Program-made: the position numbers and the translations under genes
NCBI GenBank assembly: GCA_019912845.1
Contig: JAIOHU010000137.1
Location: 92,730 to 156,729, forward strand
Direction: 5' to 3'
DNA: 64,000 bases
From: a bacterium
Lineage (GTDB): Bacteria; Electryoneota; Electryoneia; Electryoneales; Electryoneaceae
Notes under the pieces: generated by a model
What the model was told of the DNA's origin: nothing
Seen by the model: only the letters and a program-made list of their open reading frames with translations
Databases searched by the model: none
Shown: positions 10,288-20,930 of the stretch, in pieces
Layout of the letters: each line of letters opens with the position of its first letter
How positions within the stretch are numbered: position 1 is the first letter of the stretch

Positions 10288-11841
10288 ATGAATAACATTC
10301 CCACAGGAACACCTACTCCAAACCCAGAAAATATACGTAAAGAAGTAGAAGACTTTCTGAATGACAAATATGGATCAAAAGTTGTGATGTCGGAAGTTGA
10401 GGTTCTCGGCCAAAAGGAATCGAGCACAACCCCAAAGGATGGAGGGGAAACACCCGATTTCTCCATGACTCCCGAAGAACTTGAGAGCTATTTACTGAAA
10501 TATGTTGTGCGTCAGGAAGATGCTGTTGAAATCCTTGCCACAAAAATCGCCACTCATTTTAATCGAATGCGTTGGGAACGTGAGGCTGGTGCAAAACTCG
10601 AACGTATCCCTGGACAGATTAAACCGAATATTCTCATGATTGGTCCAACGGGCGTCGGGAAAACATACCTGGTTCGATTGATTGCAGAAAAAGTCGGCGT
10701 GCCTTTTGTTAAGGGTGATGCGACCAAGTTCAGTGAAACCGGCTATGTCGGTGGGGATGTCGAAGATATGATCCGCGACCTTGTAAAGGCGGCGGATGGA
10801 GACATTGAAAAAGCTGAATATGGTATCGTCTACATCGATGAAATCGATAAAATTGCTGCCAGTGGTAGTCTGGTCGGCCCCGATGTCAGTAGAACTGGTG
10901 TGCAACGTAACCTGCTCAAACTGATGGAAGAGACTGAAGTAGAATTACGTGTGCCTCATGATCTCGCCAGCCAGATGGAAGCCGTTATGGAGACCCAGCG
11001 AAGTGGTAAAGCGCCACAGAAAAAAATAAATACGCGAAATATCCTGTTTATTGTTTCTGGAGCATTCCAGGGTTTAGATAAAATTGTCAGTCGTCGGCTG
11101 AACAAACAACCACTGGGATTCGAAAGTTCAGATAGACAGTTTGGCTTGAATGACAGGGATCTCATGGAGGAGATACGAACAGAAGATCTCCTGCAGTATG
11201 GTTTTGAATCTGAATTTATTGGCAGACTTCCTGTACTCGCAAAATTGAATGAGCTGGACGAGGACGGACTATTTGAAATCCTCTCCAATCCTCACAATGC
11301 AGTCATTCAAGGTAAAATTCGAGATTTTAAGGCGTACGGCATCGATCTTGAAATCACTGAGGAGGCGATGCGTACACTTGCAGCACAGGCATATAAGGAA
11401 AAAACTGGAGCACGTGGGCTGACTCGTGTTGTTGAAAAAGCGTTAATAACCTTTGAAAAACGATTACCCTCAAGCGATGTGACTCGTCTGCGTTTTACAA
11501 AAGATATGCTGGATGATGCACAAACCGCCTGCAAAGAATTGATTGTCCGTTTTTCGCTTGATGATGCAGTTGAACGTTTTCGTGAGTTAAATGGTATTAC
11601 CCTGCATGTATCCCCCGCAGCAAAACGGTGGCTTCAGGAAAACGCTCCATCTGGAGAGAAAATCGGCGATTTCATGCTAAGCCGTCTGGAGGGCAACGAA
11701 CACGGCTTCCGTTTGATCAATAAGGATGACTTGCAGGTGACAGTCAACTTCCTGCAGAATCCACGAGAGTATATCGAAAAGCTGATAAAACGATCTTATC
11801 AAAACAGAGATCAATCCAAAGACGAATCAGCCGAAGAATAG
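10288..11841 (+). CDS. ClpX-like AAA+ ATPase lacking an N-terminal zinc-binding domain
   Basis: Walker A GPTGVGKTYLVRLIAEKVGVPFVKGDATKFSETGYVGGDVEDMIRDL, Walker B GIVYIDEIDKIA, EFIGRLPVLAKLNELDEDGL, TGARGLTRVVEKAL; candidate ClpP-loop QPLGFES. Confidence 0.88.
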   Translation: MNNIPTGTPTPNPENIRKEVEDFLNDKYGSKVVMSEVEVLGQKESSTTPKDGGETPDFSMTPEELESYLLKYVVRQEDAVEILATKIATHFNRMRWEREAGAKLERIPGQIKPNILMIGPTGVGKTYLVRLIAEKVGVPFVKGDATKFSETGYVGGDVEDMIRDLVKAADGDIEKAEYGIVYIDEIDKIAASGSLVGPDVSRTGVQRNLLKLMEETEVELRVPHDLASQMEAVMETQRSGKAPQKKINTRNILFIVSGAFQGLDKIVSRRLNKQPLGFESSDRQFGLNDRDLMEEIRTEDLLQYGFESEFIGRLPVLAKLNELDEDGLFEILSNPHNAVIQGKIRDFKAYGIDLEITEEAMRTLAAQAYKEKTGARGLTRVVEKALITFEKRLPSSDVTRLRFTKDMLDDAQTACKELIVRFSLDDAVERFRELNGITLHVSPAAKRWLQENAPSGEKIGDFMLSRLEGNEHGFRLINKDDLQVTVNFLQNPREYIEKLIKRSYQNRDQSKDESAEE

Positions 11842-11848
11842 GTCCAAG

Positions 11849-11973
11849 TAGCTTGGTTCACTTGGAATAACTGATTGGCCCTGGATTTATCCAGGGTCTA
11901 ATGAGTCCGTTGCTTGAGTTAGTAGACATTGGACAAGTCCAATGCCAACAGGCAAGCGTATTAGTCATCCACT
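11849..11973. repeat. Intergenic palindromic repeat family A, copy 2
   Basis: CCTGGATTTATCCAGGGTCTAAT ... ACATTGGACAAGTCCAATGCCAACAG. Confidence 0.75.
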
Positions 11974-14212
11974 AAAAATACACCCTGTAAATCAACTTGA
12001 TGTTTCGTCCCGGTTCGGGCATCACGACCTTGATTCGTGAAAGATGACTGCGATAAGGACTATCTGTTAGATTCTCGGATGCCAAGACAATACTGTGAAG
12101 CATTCCATACCAGATATGTTGATATTGCAGGGTAACATCCAGGCGCAGCCAACCAGCGGTGGGAGTTTCAAATTCGCCCAGACGGTTCTGTTGGCTGGCA
12201 CCCAGCAACTCCATGGTTGTAGACCACCCATTAACATTGAACGTGGATCCCAGTTTTCCAGAGAGTGGTGGTATCTGCGGAAGCGGAGTTCCTGTCTCTA
12301 CTAATTCACCTTGTACATAACTACCAGAAGTAAAGAGACTCCAGGCGTCAGTTACCTGCAGGTCAACGGAGAGTTCACCGCCGAACATAACTGCATCCAG
12401 ACCTTTATATCGGTATTCGTAAAGATCAGCACGTCTCGAACTGAATTTCCCTGTGTTTTGTGGGAAAATGTAACCATTGATGTAATTGACAAATATCGCT
12501 GAACGTGCGTTGGTACGTGTGCCATGAATTCTTAGATATACTTCGCTTCCTGCTCCTGTTTCAGGACTTAGAACAGGGTTACCTTTTTCATAAGAATACG
12601 CCGCCAGATGCGGACCCAGGCTGAACAACTCCTCTACACCTGGTGGACGGAATGTTCGGGTAAAATTAACTCCTAGACGGTGTATCCGGTCGATATAATA
12701 TTCGCCAGCAATTGATCCTGACCAACCTGAGAAATTGCGATCTTCAATATTTCCATTCAAGGTTCTGCTGAAATATTGTTCATCAGGGGTGATATTTTTA
12801 AGCTCTACACGAGCCGCGGCGTTAATGTGAAAACGTGACCATTCCCGTCTTTCATACAAAAAAACGGACGATTGAGTCTCGTTTGTCGAAGGGGTAAAGG
12901 TTAATCCACCTGTTGCGTAATCACGTGTTCGAATTTCTACTCCAATGACACCACGTGAGAACCCCAAATGGGGAGCCGTATGCAACTGCACTCCCAACTG
13001 ATGCGAGAGTACACCAAACTCCATACCCAGTGAGCCACTGGATTCAAACTCAGCGTGATAATAACGAGCAAAGGAATAATCAATATCAACATGTTTGAGA
13101 TAGGATTGTGAAAAATATCGACGCGAAATGAAAGCAACATTTTGACGTTCCATCTGAATATCAATGCCGTTCGGATGCGCACCAACAAACCCGCCTGGTA
13201 TACCATATTCAGTGTTGTATCCAGAAACAGCAATCCCAGCGTACCCCCATTCAGGTAGATAGCTCACGCCCATCGATCCATTCAGTGTGGTGATAGAGGT
13301 GTTGTCCAGCTTGCCTTCAGGAGTATTCATGTCTGAAGCGACACGTAAGCTCCCGTCAACCCTCAACGCAAAATCACCAGCAGGAACAATAAGTTCACCA
13401 CCACCACTTAACCCGGAATTAACACTTTCACCCTCAAGGGTAGCTCTTCCCTGAGCACGGTGTGGAGGGTTGGTTACAATGGCATCGCGTTTCACATTAA
13501 CCACTCCACCCAATGCTCCAGAACCATATACGAAGGTTTCAGGACCACGAATCACTTCGATCTCACCTGCAGTCATTGGGTCGATTGCAACAGCGTGATC
13601 CGCAGAAGTCGAAGAGAGGTCGCCAGTAGGTCTTCCATCCTCCACAATTAACAACCTGTCTCCTCCGAGACCTCGAAGCACTGGTCGAGCTGGAGCGGGT
13701 CCCATACTACGCTGTGAAATTCCTGCCTCCTCGCTTACTGTTTCAGCAATGGTTGTTCCCAGCTCTCTTTGTAAATCACCTCCACCGAGGTCAGTTACTG
13801 GATCGTGACGGATACCTTCATCCTGATTTTCAACACTGAATTCTACATCACGAAGTGAGAGAAGCGATGGGGTTAGCAAAATTTTTATAGAAACTGTATC
13901 GTTCTTTGAAACTTTTACCAGTTGGGAGTTTTCCCGAAATCCAAGACGAGTCGCACTCAATGTATAGTTTCCAGGAGGAATTCTATAGAGGTGAAATTCG
14001 CCATTCAAATGCGATGAGGTGCCAGCATCAATTTCGTGAAGCAACAGGTTGACCATGCCAAGCGGTTCTCCTGTTTCGGCGTGAATGACAACCCCTTCAA
14101 TAGCACCGCTCCTCGCTGTTGCTTGTGTTTTAGCAAAAGTCAGAGAAACAGAGATATGAAGAAGTAGCGTCACGTAGAGCGTAAATCCAGTAAATTTCCC
14201 AGGCATGGTCAA
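11972..14212 (-). CDS. TonB-dependent outer membrane receptor with N-terminal carboxypeptidase-regulatory-like domain
   Basis: GAIEGVVIHAETGEPLGMVNLLLHEIDAGTSSHLNGEFHLYRIPPGNYTL; plug AETVSEEAGISQRSMGPAPARPVLRGLGGDRLLIVEDG; C-term RVYF. Confidence 0.92.
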   Translation of the reverse strand: MTMPGKFTGFTLYVTLLLHISVSLTFAKTQATARSGAIEGVVIHAETGEPLGMVNLLLHEIDAGTSSHLNGEFHLYRIPPGNYTLSATRLGFRENSQLVKVSKNDTVSIKILLTPSLLSLRDVEFSVENQDEGIRHDPVTDLGGGDLQRELGTTIAETVSEEAGISQRSMGPAPARPVLRGLGGDRLLIVEDGRPTGDLSSTSADHAVAIDPMTAGEIEVIRGPETFVYGSGALGGVVNVKRDAIVTNPPHRAQGRATLEGESVNSGLSGGGELIVPAGDFALRVDGSLRVASDMNTPEGKLDNTSITTLNGSMGVSYLPEWGYAGIAVSGYNTEYGIPGGFVGAHPNGIDIQMERQNVAFISRRYFSQSYLKHVDIDYSFARYYHAEFESSGSLGMEFGVLSHQLGVQLHTAPHLGFSRGVIGVEIRTRDYATGGLTFTPSTNETQSSVFLYERREWSRFHINAAARVELKNITPDEQYFSRTLNGNIEDRNFSGWSGSIAGEYYIDRIHRLGVNFTRTFRPPGVEELFSLGPHLAAYSYEKGNPVLSPETGAGSEVYLRIHGTRTNARSAIFVNYINGYIFPQNTGKFSSRRADLYEYRYKGLDAVMFGGELSVDLQVTDAWSLFTSGSYVQGELVETGTPLPQIPPLSGKLGSTFNVNGWSTTMELLGASQQNRLGEFETPTAGWLRLDVTLQYQHIWYGMLHSIVLASENLTDSPYRSHLSRIKVVMPEPGRNIKLIYRVYF

Positions 14213-14227
14213 CCCTTTTTAGTTGCT

Positions 14228-14698
14228 TCAGTTAACCGTAACCGGCAGACGCGGGGATATATAATCGGCGTGATTTTCATGGATCGTTATTACACGGATG
14301 TAAGTATCGCCATGCGTTAATCCAGAAAGTCTGAACTCCCAATGGTGGTCTTCAAGATGAATTTCAAGTAAAGAAGTATCTACCTCTTCCACATCGAGTT
14401 CCACCTCTTCTCTACCATCATGATCATGCTCCGGTTGAAACCACTCGTCGTCCTCCAAGTGGTAGAAAAAGACCTCTATCTCTTCTGTTGTATCACCCTC
14501 AGTAATCGTAAAACTGCCGACGACATCGTTTTCGTCACCAGATTTTACATACAAAGAATCGTTTCCCATGATTAGCAGAACACCGTCGGCTTCGAGGTGT
14601 TCATGCTCTTCACTTGAACTGGCGGGGTTGTCATCCTTTGTACAACCGATATCTAAAGCGAGCAGGATGACAAACGGCAAATATTTTAAGATTTTCAT
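14228..14698 (-). CDS. His/Asp/Glu-rich putative lipoprotein
   Basis: MKILKYLPFVILLALDIGCTKDD lipobox; EEHEHLEAD, FQPEHDHDGREE, HLEDDEW, HENHADY; follows an upstream His-containing membrane protein and precedes the TonB receptor. Confidence 0.75.
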   Translation of the reverse strand: MKILKYLPFVILLALDIGCTKDDNPASSSEEHEHLEADGVLLIMGNDSLYVKSGDENDVVGSFTITEGDTTEEIEVFFYHLEDDEWFQPEHDHDGREEVELDVEEVDTSLLEIHLEDHHWEFRLSGLTHGDTYIRVITIHENHADYISPRLPVTVN

Positions 14699-14810
14699 TT
14701 CATCTCCAATGACTGAGTTAAAGTAAAACCAATTGAATGAACTCACTCAAACAAGCGAATTCTTCATCGTCTACACTTTTCGTCTGGCTGAAAACGTGAA
14801 TTATAATCGC

Positions 14811-14880
14811 GTCATCCCGGTGATGGGTTGAGCCGGGATTCAGGAAGACATTGATATTGTTGAGGTTAAAAATGATATAT
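14811..14880. repeat. Palindromic repeat family B, divergent copy 1
   Basis: GTCATCCCGGTGATGGGTTGAGCCGGGATTCAGGAAGACATTGATATT; stem CCCGG/CCGGG. Confidence 0.6.
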
Positions 14881-15029
14881 GTTCTATTATATCCGCAAAT
14901 CAATGTTAACTTTTTCTCAGACAGACTCGTTGGTACATAGATATATTCCATGGCAATCAGACCTGGATCACCATGAGAGAGAGTGTGTGAGTTTCACAAA
15001 AAAAGCTAAAGATTTAGTGAATACTAGAA

Positions 15030-15389
15030 CTAAAAACTGTAGGGAGGTGAACGTCCATTCGCAGTAATCGAAAAGATTGATTCAAGTACTTTGACTTCTA
15101 AAACAGGTGTTTGCTGTATGAAGAAATAAGGTTGAAATGGTGTGTCAAAGGGAAGGTCATGCGAAAGGGAGTATTTTAACACGGGACAAATTACCTGGCT
15201 AGGTTCATTGTCCACAACTTTAAATGTGGCGATAACTCTGTGACCATCGTACAAAGCTACCGAACCATGATTGTGGTGGAAATCAATGGTCACCACCATC
15301 ATCAGGTAGATCAAGAGGAAAAGCGTGACAGCAAAGGAGTGGTGTTTTCTGAAAGAAGTTGTCACTGATTCATCATGTTGGTTCTTCAC
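15030..15389 (-). CDS. Small membrane protein, function unknown
   Basis: 119 aa, single TM LFLLIYLMMVVTI followed by DFHHNHGS; upstream of the lipoprotein/TonB receptor on the same strand. Confidence 0.6.
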   Translation of the reverse strand: MKNQHDESVTTSFRKHHSFAVTLFLLIYLMMVVTIDFHHNHGSVALYDGHRVIATFKVVDNEPSQVICPVLKYSLSHDLPFDTPFQPYFFIQQTPVLEVKVLESIFSITANGRSPPYSF

Positions 15390-15774
15390 ATTCCAGTTAC
15401 TTTGAGATGCGCAAGTTTACGATTTGATTCTATTGCGATCAAGAAAAGAGAACATGTGGAGCATATCGCTTAATTCAATCCTAAAGAAATTTTGTTTCGC
15501 TTCAGTTAGAGCTCGTACCCGGAAGGAAACTGCACTGTAATATTCAATGCTCTTGTATGTTAGTAATTTAGCTATATATTTGTTTTATTGTCATTCTAAA
15601 CACCTGAAATGCTTATGCAGAGCAGATTTACCAATCTTGGATATGAGAAAAAAGAGTAAAACATTACTGCTTAATCCTTTAATTATTTTAAACATAAGAT
15701 AAAATCAAACCTGTACCGATAAAGTTATTTATTACTTGCAATAACCAGGCGACAGAATTCTTAAAGGGTGGAGC

Positions 15775-16866
15775 ATGTACAAAAACAACAAAGTTGGGGT
15801 GGTTGTAACCGCGTATAACGAAGAATTGCTGCTGAGACGTACTATTGAGGAATTGCCAGCATTTGTTGATCGTATTATTGTTGTCGATGATTGCAGTACA
15901 GACAACACACCAGAAATTCTTTCCGAACTAAGTAAATCCAACCCCAAAATCATCCCTATCTATCATTCTGAAAACCGCGGTGTCGGGGGAGCTGTCAGTA
16001 GTGGATATGTCTGGTGCCGCGATCATGATATCGACGTTACGGTAGTCGTTGGTGGGGACGCCCAGATGGACCCGACTGACCTGTCGAATGTCATTGACCC
16101 GGTAATTGATGGCAGGGCTGATTTCGCCAAAGGGAACAGGCTCTGCGACCAGAAAGCCCGGGAAGTGATTCCGAAGATACGATTTATTGGTAACTTAATC
16201 TTATCGTACCTTACCAAGATTGTCAGTGGATACTGGCATGTCACAGACTCCCAGACCAGTTACACCGCTATCAGCAAACAGGCGTTGCAGCAACTGCCTC
16301 TGGAGGACATCTATCCTCGCTACGGTATGCCCAACGACTTCCTTGTTACCCTGAACATCAACAATATGCGCGTGATAGATGTGCCAGTAAAACCGGTTTA
16401 TGGCAACGGCGAAAAAAGCGGGCTTATTGTTGGTAAGGTCTTGTTTTCCATCTTTTTTCTGCTCTGCAGGTTGTTTGTTAAACGGATGGTTCAAAAATAT
16501 GTTCTGCGTGATTTTCATCCATTAGTCATGCTCTATCTGTTTGGTGCTGTTTTGATGCTTCTGGATTTAGGATTCCTGGGACGATTTGCTTATCACTTCA
16601 TTTTCCTTCACGAGAATCCGCAAATAACGCTTATCGCAATTTTATTCTGTTCAATCATCGGTATACAATCACTCCTGTTTGCTATGGTTTTCGATATGCA
16701 GGCAAACCGCACCCTTAATGCCAACCAGACGATGAGACCTGGTATAATGGACGAATCTCTGATAGCTGAAAGACAAGCAACTCAATTGCTCTCCAAACAG
16801 GATGAAGAAACGTTTCAGATTGCTAAAAAGAACGGCACGAACAAACGAGTGTCAGAAGCAGCTTGA
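15775..16866 (+). CDS. Glycosyltransferase family 2 with C-terminal TM segments
   Basis: GVVVTAYNEELLLRRTIEELPAFVDRIIVVDDCSTDNTPEIL, ENRGVGGAVSSGY, VGGDAQMDP. Confidence 0.93.
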   Translation: MYKNNKVGVVVTAYNEELLLRRTIEELPAFVDRIIVVDDCSTDNTPEILSELSKSNPKIIPIYHSENRGVGGAVSSGYVWCRDHDIDVTVVVGGDAQMDPTDLSNVIDPVIDGRADFAKGNRLCDQKAREVIPKIRFIGNLILSYLTKIVSGYWHVTDSQTSYTAISKQALQQLPLEDIYPRYGMPNDFLVTLNINNMRVIDVPVKPVYGNGEKSGLIVGKVLFSIFFLLCRLFVKRMVQKYVLRDFHPLVMLYLFGAVLMLLDLGFLGRFAYHFIFLHENPQITLIAILFCSIIGIQSLLFAMVFDMQANRTLNANQTMRPGIMDESLIAERQATQLLSKQDEETFQIAKKNGTNKRVSEAA

Positions 16867-16969
16867 ATTTACCCGCTATCCAGTTGCAGAAAAAATCTGA
16901 TGACTACTGAACCGCGTCGATATATAAAAATAGACCTTCACGTCCATTTTATGTTTCAGGGGGAGTCGA

Positions 16970-18283
16970 TTGTCGCTGGGACGATCTTTTAATGAAAATG
17001 TGGTTTGGAATTTTGCCAGTGTTGGTATCATGGCGATATCCGGTGTTGTTGTAAACTGGATCATCGCTCGCTATATCAGCGCTGAAGCGCTGGGCGTCTA
17101 CAACCAGGTTTTTGCCATCTACCTTCTTCTGTCTCAATTTGCTGTCGGGGGAGTCCACCTGTCGGTCTTGAAACATATTTCATATCGACAAGATGATCGG
17201 GAACGTAATTCAGAGATCGCGACAAACGGTCTATTTCTGAGCTTTGTACTGTCCTGTGTATTTGCGTTTCTTGCGTTTCAATTCAGAGACTTTGCCGGCT
17301 TGGTTTTGAATAGCGATGCGGTGGCTACCGGAATTGTTTTTATTGTCCCCGGACTGGTCGTTTTCTCTCTAAATAAGGTGATGCTGAACATTCTGAATGG
17401 GTGTAATCAGATGCGTTCCTATGCCATCTTTCAGGCATCACGTTACCTGATAATCGTCCTTTTCGTGGTACTTATCACTGTCGGGCATTACCCCACTGCA
17501 ATCCTTCCAATAGCGTTGACAGCATCCGAACTGATCCTGTTCCTGTTTCTTTTTCCGTTTGTTCATTTTTATTCAACAAAGTTCAACATCAATGCTATCA
17601 GGCTTAACTGGCTGATCGACCATTTTCAATTTGGCGTAAAAGGGTTCCTCAGTGGTGCTTTGCTCACGGTGAACAACTGGATTCCAATCCTGATCTTGGG
17701 CATTTTTCTTTCGGACAGCGAGGTTGGAGTTTTCAGTTTCGCTTTTACATTGGCAGTCGGTTTTCATAGCCTGGGTGAAGTCTTTCGTCGAAATGTCGAT
17801 CCTTTATTGGGGAAAAATTTTGCTGCAAAAAACGCAGTCTACATCGAACAGATAGCACCAAAATTACAGAGGCAGGTTTTTTTGCTGTTGGGAGTAATTG
17901 GTTTAGCTGCGACTGTATGTTATCCAGTACTTCTGAAGTGGTTTGTCGGGAATCCTGCGTATGACAAGAGCTGGAGCATTTTTATCATATTGATGGCAGG
18001 GGTTGTGATTTCCGCGCCAACCAAACCTTTTGTAGGAATATTATTGCAACGAGGGCATCCTGCTCTTCATACGACGATGGTTTTTATTCTCGTTTTACTC
18101 AATGTCAGTGGCAATATTATTCTTATACCACTTCTGGGTATGAATGGAGCTGCGTTGGCAGCTTCGTTCGCATGGATGATGGAAGTCGTGCTGCTGATCT
18201 ATTTTTCCGCACGTTTTTGTGATATTCGACTTGACCGCTTTCTTCGCTTTAGTTCACCAGTAAGGAATTCCAATGAAGCATAA
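16970..18283 (+). CDS. Polysaccharide/O-antigen flippase-like (MATE/Wzx-type) membrane protein
   Basis: Many TM helices; N-term NVVWNFASVGIMAISGVVVNWIIARYISAEALGVYNQVFAIY; TTG start. Confidence 0.85.
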   Translation: MSLGRSFNENVVWNFASVGIMAISGVVVNWIIARYISAEALGVYNQVFAIYLLLSQFAVGGVHLSVLKHISYRQDDRERNSEIATNGLFLSFVLSCVFAFLAFQFRDFAGLVLNSDAVATGIVFIVPGLVVFSLNKVMLNILNGCNQMRSYAIFQASRYLIIVLFVVLITVGHYPTAILPIALTASELILFLFLFPFVHFYSTKFNINAIRLNWLIDHFQFGVKGFLSGALLTVNNWIPILILGIFLSDSEVGVFSFAFTLAVGFHSLGEVFRRNVDPLLGKNFAAKNAVYIEQIAPKLQRQVFLLLGVIGLAATVCYPVLLKWFVGNPAYDKSWSIFIILMAGVVISAPTKPFVGILLQRGHPALHTTMVFILVLLNVSGNIILIPLLGMNGAALAASFAWMMEVVLLIYFSARFCDIRLDRFLRFSSPVRNSNEA

Positions 18284-19892
18284 AGACATCGCAATCACAT
18301 TCCTTGCAACACTACTCTTAGCATCACTTTTACTTGGACCAATGATGTCTTTGGATATCGCTCCCATGGAAAGTGATAACGCAAAATACTTCATTCGAGC
18401 CTATGGAATTGCCACTGGTCATGGTTTGGTAGCAATTGAGTCACCTGACCCTGAAAGTGAAAATGTGCTTGAAACAACCCCGATATTGGTTGCCTATCTC
18501 ACTCTATGTCTACTGATCGGTGGCGCGACTCCCCTCGCCGCAAAAATCGGGTTTTATCTATTACAAGCTGTTTTTCTGGTGTTTTTCGTAAAAATGTTCT
18601 ACGAGTGGACGCGATCAAAACTGAGAACCATCCTGCTCTCTCTTATTCTACTTTTATCGCCGATTCTTTCTGCCAAGCTGATTGTGATCAGAACCGATTA
18701 TCTCTTTCTGGCAACATTAGCGATTATGATGTTGCTCTTTTCAAAAATTGATTTTAGTCAAGCAGCCCAGCATAATTCCTGGAAACGGTTTTATTTGCTT
18801 GGATTATTGGCTGGTTTTTTATTTTTGATACGTTATGTAGCGTTATTGATTATCGGTGCCGCCGGGTTGTGGCTTATCTATGAGTTCTTGCGTGAAAGAA
18901 ACAAAATTGGTGTTCGATCAATCCTCGGGTTTTCGGTAGGTGTACTTACGATAATCGTACTTCTGGTTATAGGATTCTCAGTTCTGCAACCGGACTTCAT
19001 ACCTCAATATATCGACCGTCATCTGGGTATGGAAGGAGCAGAATTTGAATATGCCAAAGATTCAGATATCGTACCATCCAAGATTGAAATCTTCATAGAA
19101 GGAGCTGGCTATTATTTCAAAATATTGATTGGAATTCTTGCCAATAAGAGTGGGATTATTGGGTATCTGGTTGCTGCAGTCCTTATTGCAATTATTCTTT
19201 TGGGGTGTTGGGCGGAACGAAAGAAGCCCTACTTGCGATTCTTGCTGCTGGCTGCTCTGGTATACTATCTGGGGAGCTGTTACGCCAACATCCACCGGGG
19301 AAGATACATACTTCCTGTATTTTTATTTTTGTTACCACTCTTATATTCTGGCGTTATATTTCTCTCAAATTTCATCGGAAAGCGACTCAAGCTCAACGAA
19401 AGAACAGCTAAATATATTCCCGTCGCAATCCTTTCGCTGTTCTTATTCTGGCGAATTGCCATGCACGCGCCAACAATTATCGCCTGCTATCAGCATGGTT
19501 CAGATGTGCTTTATTCTCAGGAACGATTGGACTATAGAGATGCGTTACTATGGATGCAGGATCGTTACCCCGAGGAGACAATTCTCTGGAGTATAAAAAC
19601 CACCTTTGGGTATGTATACAGTAGAATTCCCTGTGTACGTCTGAATATGAATGATATCGTGAAATACGCAGATAGAGAAAATATATACTTTGTGAGGGAC
19701 TCTGCCTTTGAAAACACTGAAGCATTCTATGAGTACTATAATGCGAATTTCCCGAATAGCTTCACGCTGGAACACACAGTTCGTAGTACGAAAATTTATC
19801 GCGTAGATCCCACCCAGTTAAAACAAATTGATTCGAATCAGGAACTTCCTGTTTTCAAAAAGGAAAAGGGACATAGAATAGAGAGTGATTGA
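18273..19892 (+). CDS. ArnT/GT39-like membrane glycosyltransferase
   Basis: Multi-TM; N-term MDIAPMESDNAKYFIRAYGIATGHGL-type; DYLFLATLAIMML; C-terminal soluble domain. Confidence 0.75.
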   Translation: MKHKDIAITFLATLLLASLLLGPMMSLDIAPMESDNAKYFIRAYGIATGHGLVAIESPDPESENVLETTPILVAYLTLCLLIGGATPLAAKIGFYLLQAVFLVFFVKMFYEWTRSKLRTILLSLILLLSPILSAKLIVIRTDYLFLATLAIMMLLFSKIDFSQAAQHNSWKRFYLLGLLAGFLFLIRYVALLIIGAAGLWLIYEFLRERNKIGVRSILGFSVGVLTIIVLLVIGFSVLQPDFIPQYIDRHLGMEGAEFEYAKDSDIVPSKIEIFIEGAGYYFKILIGILANKSGIIGYLVAAVLIAIILLGCWAERKKPYLRFLLLAALVYYLGSCYANIHRGRYILPVFLFLLPLLYSGVIFLSNFIGKRLKLNERTAKYIPVAILSLFLFWRIAMHAPTIIACYQHGSDVLYSQERLDYRDALLWMQDRYPEETILWSIKTTFGYVYSRIPCVRLNMNDIVKYADRENIYFVRDSAFENTEAFYEYYNANFPNSFTLEHTVRSTKIYRVDPTQLKQIDSNQELPVFKKEKGHRIESD

Positions 19893-19925
19893 ATGTTTCT
19901 AAGCGGTTTTCAGAACTATTTTCAA

Positions 19926-19954
19926 ACCCTCGTTTTGGAGGGTTTTGTTTTTCC
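19926..19954 (+). terminator. Rho-independent terminator after glycan cluster
   Basis: AAACCCTC-GTTTTG-GAGGGTTTTGTTTTT. Confidence 0.8.
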
Positions 19955-20001
19955 AGGTCGTGGCTATATTTTACCCACTTGGACAATAAACAGGAAAGAC
20001 C

Positions 20002-20835
20002 ATGAGCACGTCAAAAATTGGGTATGCACAGACACACCCGGTATTTGGTAACAGGGAAGCTAATCTGGAGAAGGTTAAGTCAATTGTAACTTCAAACACC
20101 GACGCTGATCTTTTAGTGTTTCCCGAACTCGGCACCAGTGGGTATGAATACGCAACCCGTAGCGAAATTGCCAGAGTCGCGGAGCCACTCAAAGATGGAG
20201 TAACCTCCAGGTTATTGCTGGAACTTGCAAAAACCCACGATACCATTTTGATCATCGGCTACCCGGAATTGCATGAAGACGAAATTTATAATTCTGCAAT
20301 GTTGGTTGAACCCGATGGTACAATTCACAATTACCGTAAACTTCATCTCTTCAGTCGTGAACAAAACCTGTTTGATCCTGGAGATGCAGAACCACCTGTA
20401 ATTGAGACAAGGATTGGTTGTATTGGAATGATGATCTGCTTCGATTGGGTGTTCCCGGAAACAGCACGTCTGCTCGGACTAAAAGGAGCACAGTTGATCG
20501 CGCACCCATCAAATCTGGTACTGCAATATTGCCAGAAAGCGATGTATGCCAGGAGTGTGGAAAATCGCGTCTTCAGTATTACCTGCAACCGTATCGGAAC
20601 AGAAAAAAGCAGTGATCGTTCACTGACTTTCACTGGGGCAAGCCAGATATTAAGCCCCAAAGGGGAAGTTCTTTGTAATGCGCCGAGTGACGAGGAACAT
20701 GTGGCAATTGTTGAGGTAAACCTCACTGATGCAGACAATAAATGGATAACACCAGAAAATTCAATTTTTGAAGATAGACGCATCGACCATTATGGTCGTC
20801 TCCTGAAAGAATTGGATGTCAAAAATAACCTGTAG
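20002..20835 (+). CDS. Carbon-nitrogen hydrolase (nitrilase superfamily)
   Basis: LLVFPELGTSGYEY, HNYRKLHLFSREQNLFDPGD, IGMMICFDWVFPETARLLGLKGAQLIAHPSN (E-K-C triad). Confidence 0.92.
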   Translation: MSTSKIGYAQTHPVFGNREANLEKVKSIVTSNTDADLLVFPELGTSGYEYATRSEIARVAEPLKDGVTSRLLLELAKTHDTILIIGYPELHEDEIYNSAMLVEPDGTIHNYRKLHLFSREQNLFDPGDAEPPVIETRIGCIGMMICFDWVFPETARLLGLKGAQLIAHPSNLVLQYCQKAMYARSVENRVFSITCNRIGTEKSSDRSLTFTGASQILSPKGEVLCNAPSDEEHVAIVEVNLTDADNKWITPENSIFEDRRIDHYGRLLKELDVKNNL

Positions 20836-20930
20836 AGACAACTTCCAGTGGAATGATCCTGCTGGGATGAGTACTTTTCTCGTCTGTACCAAATAATATT
20901 CCATATCGCTGATCAAGGAGTGAATAACAC

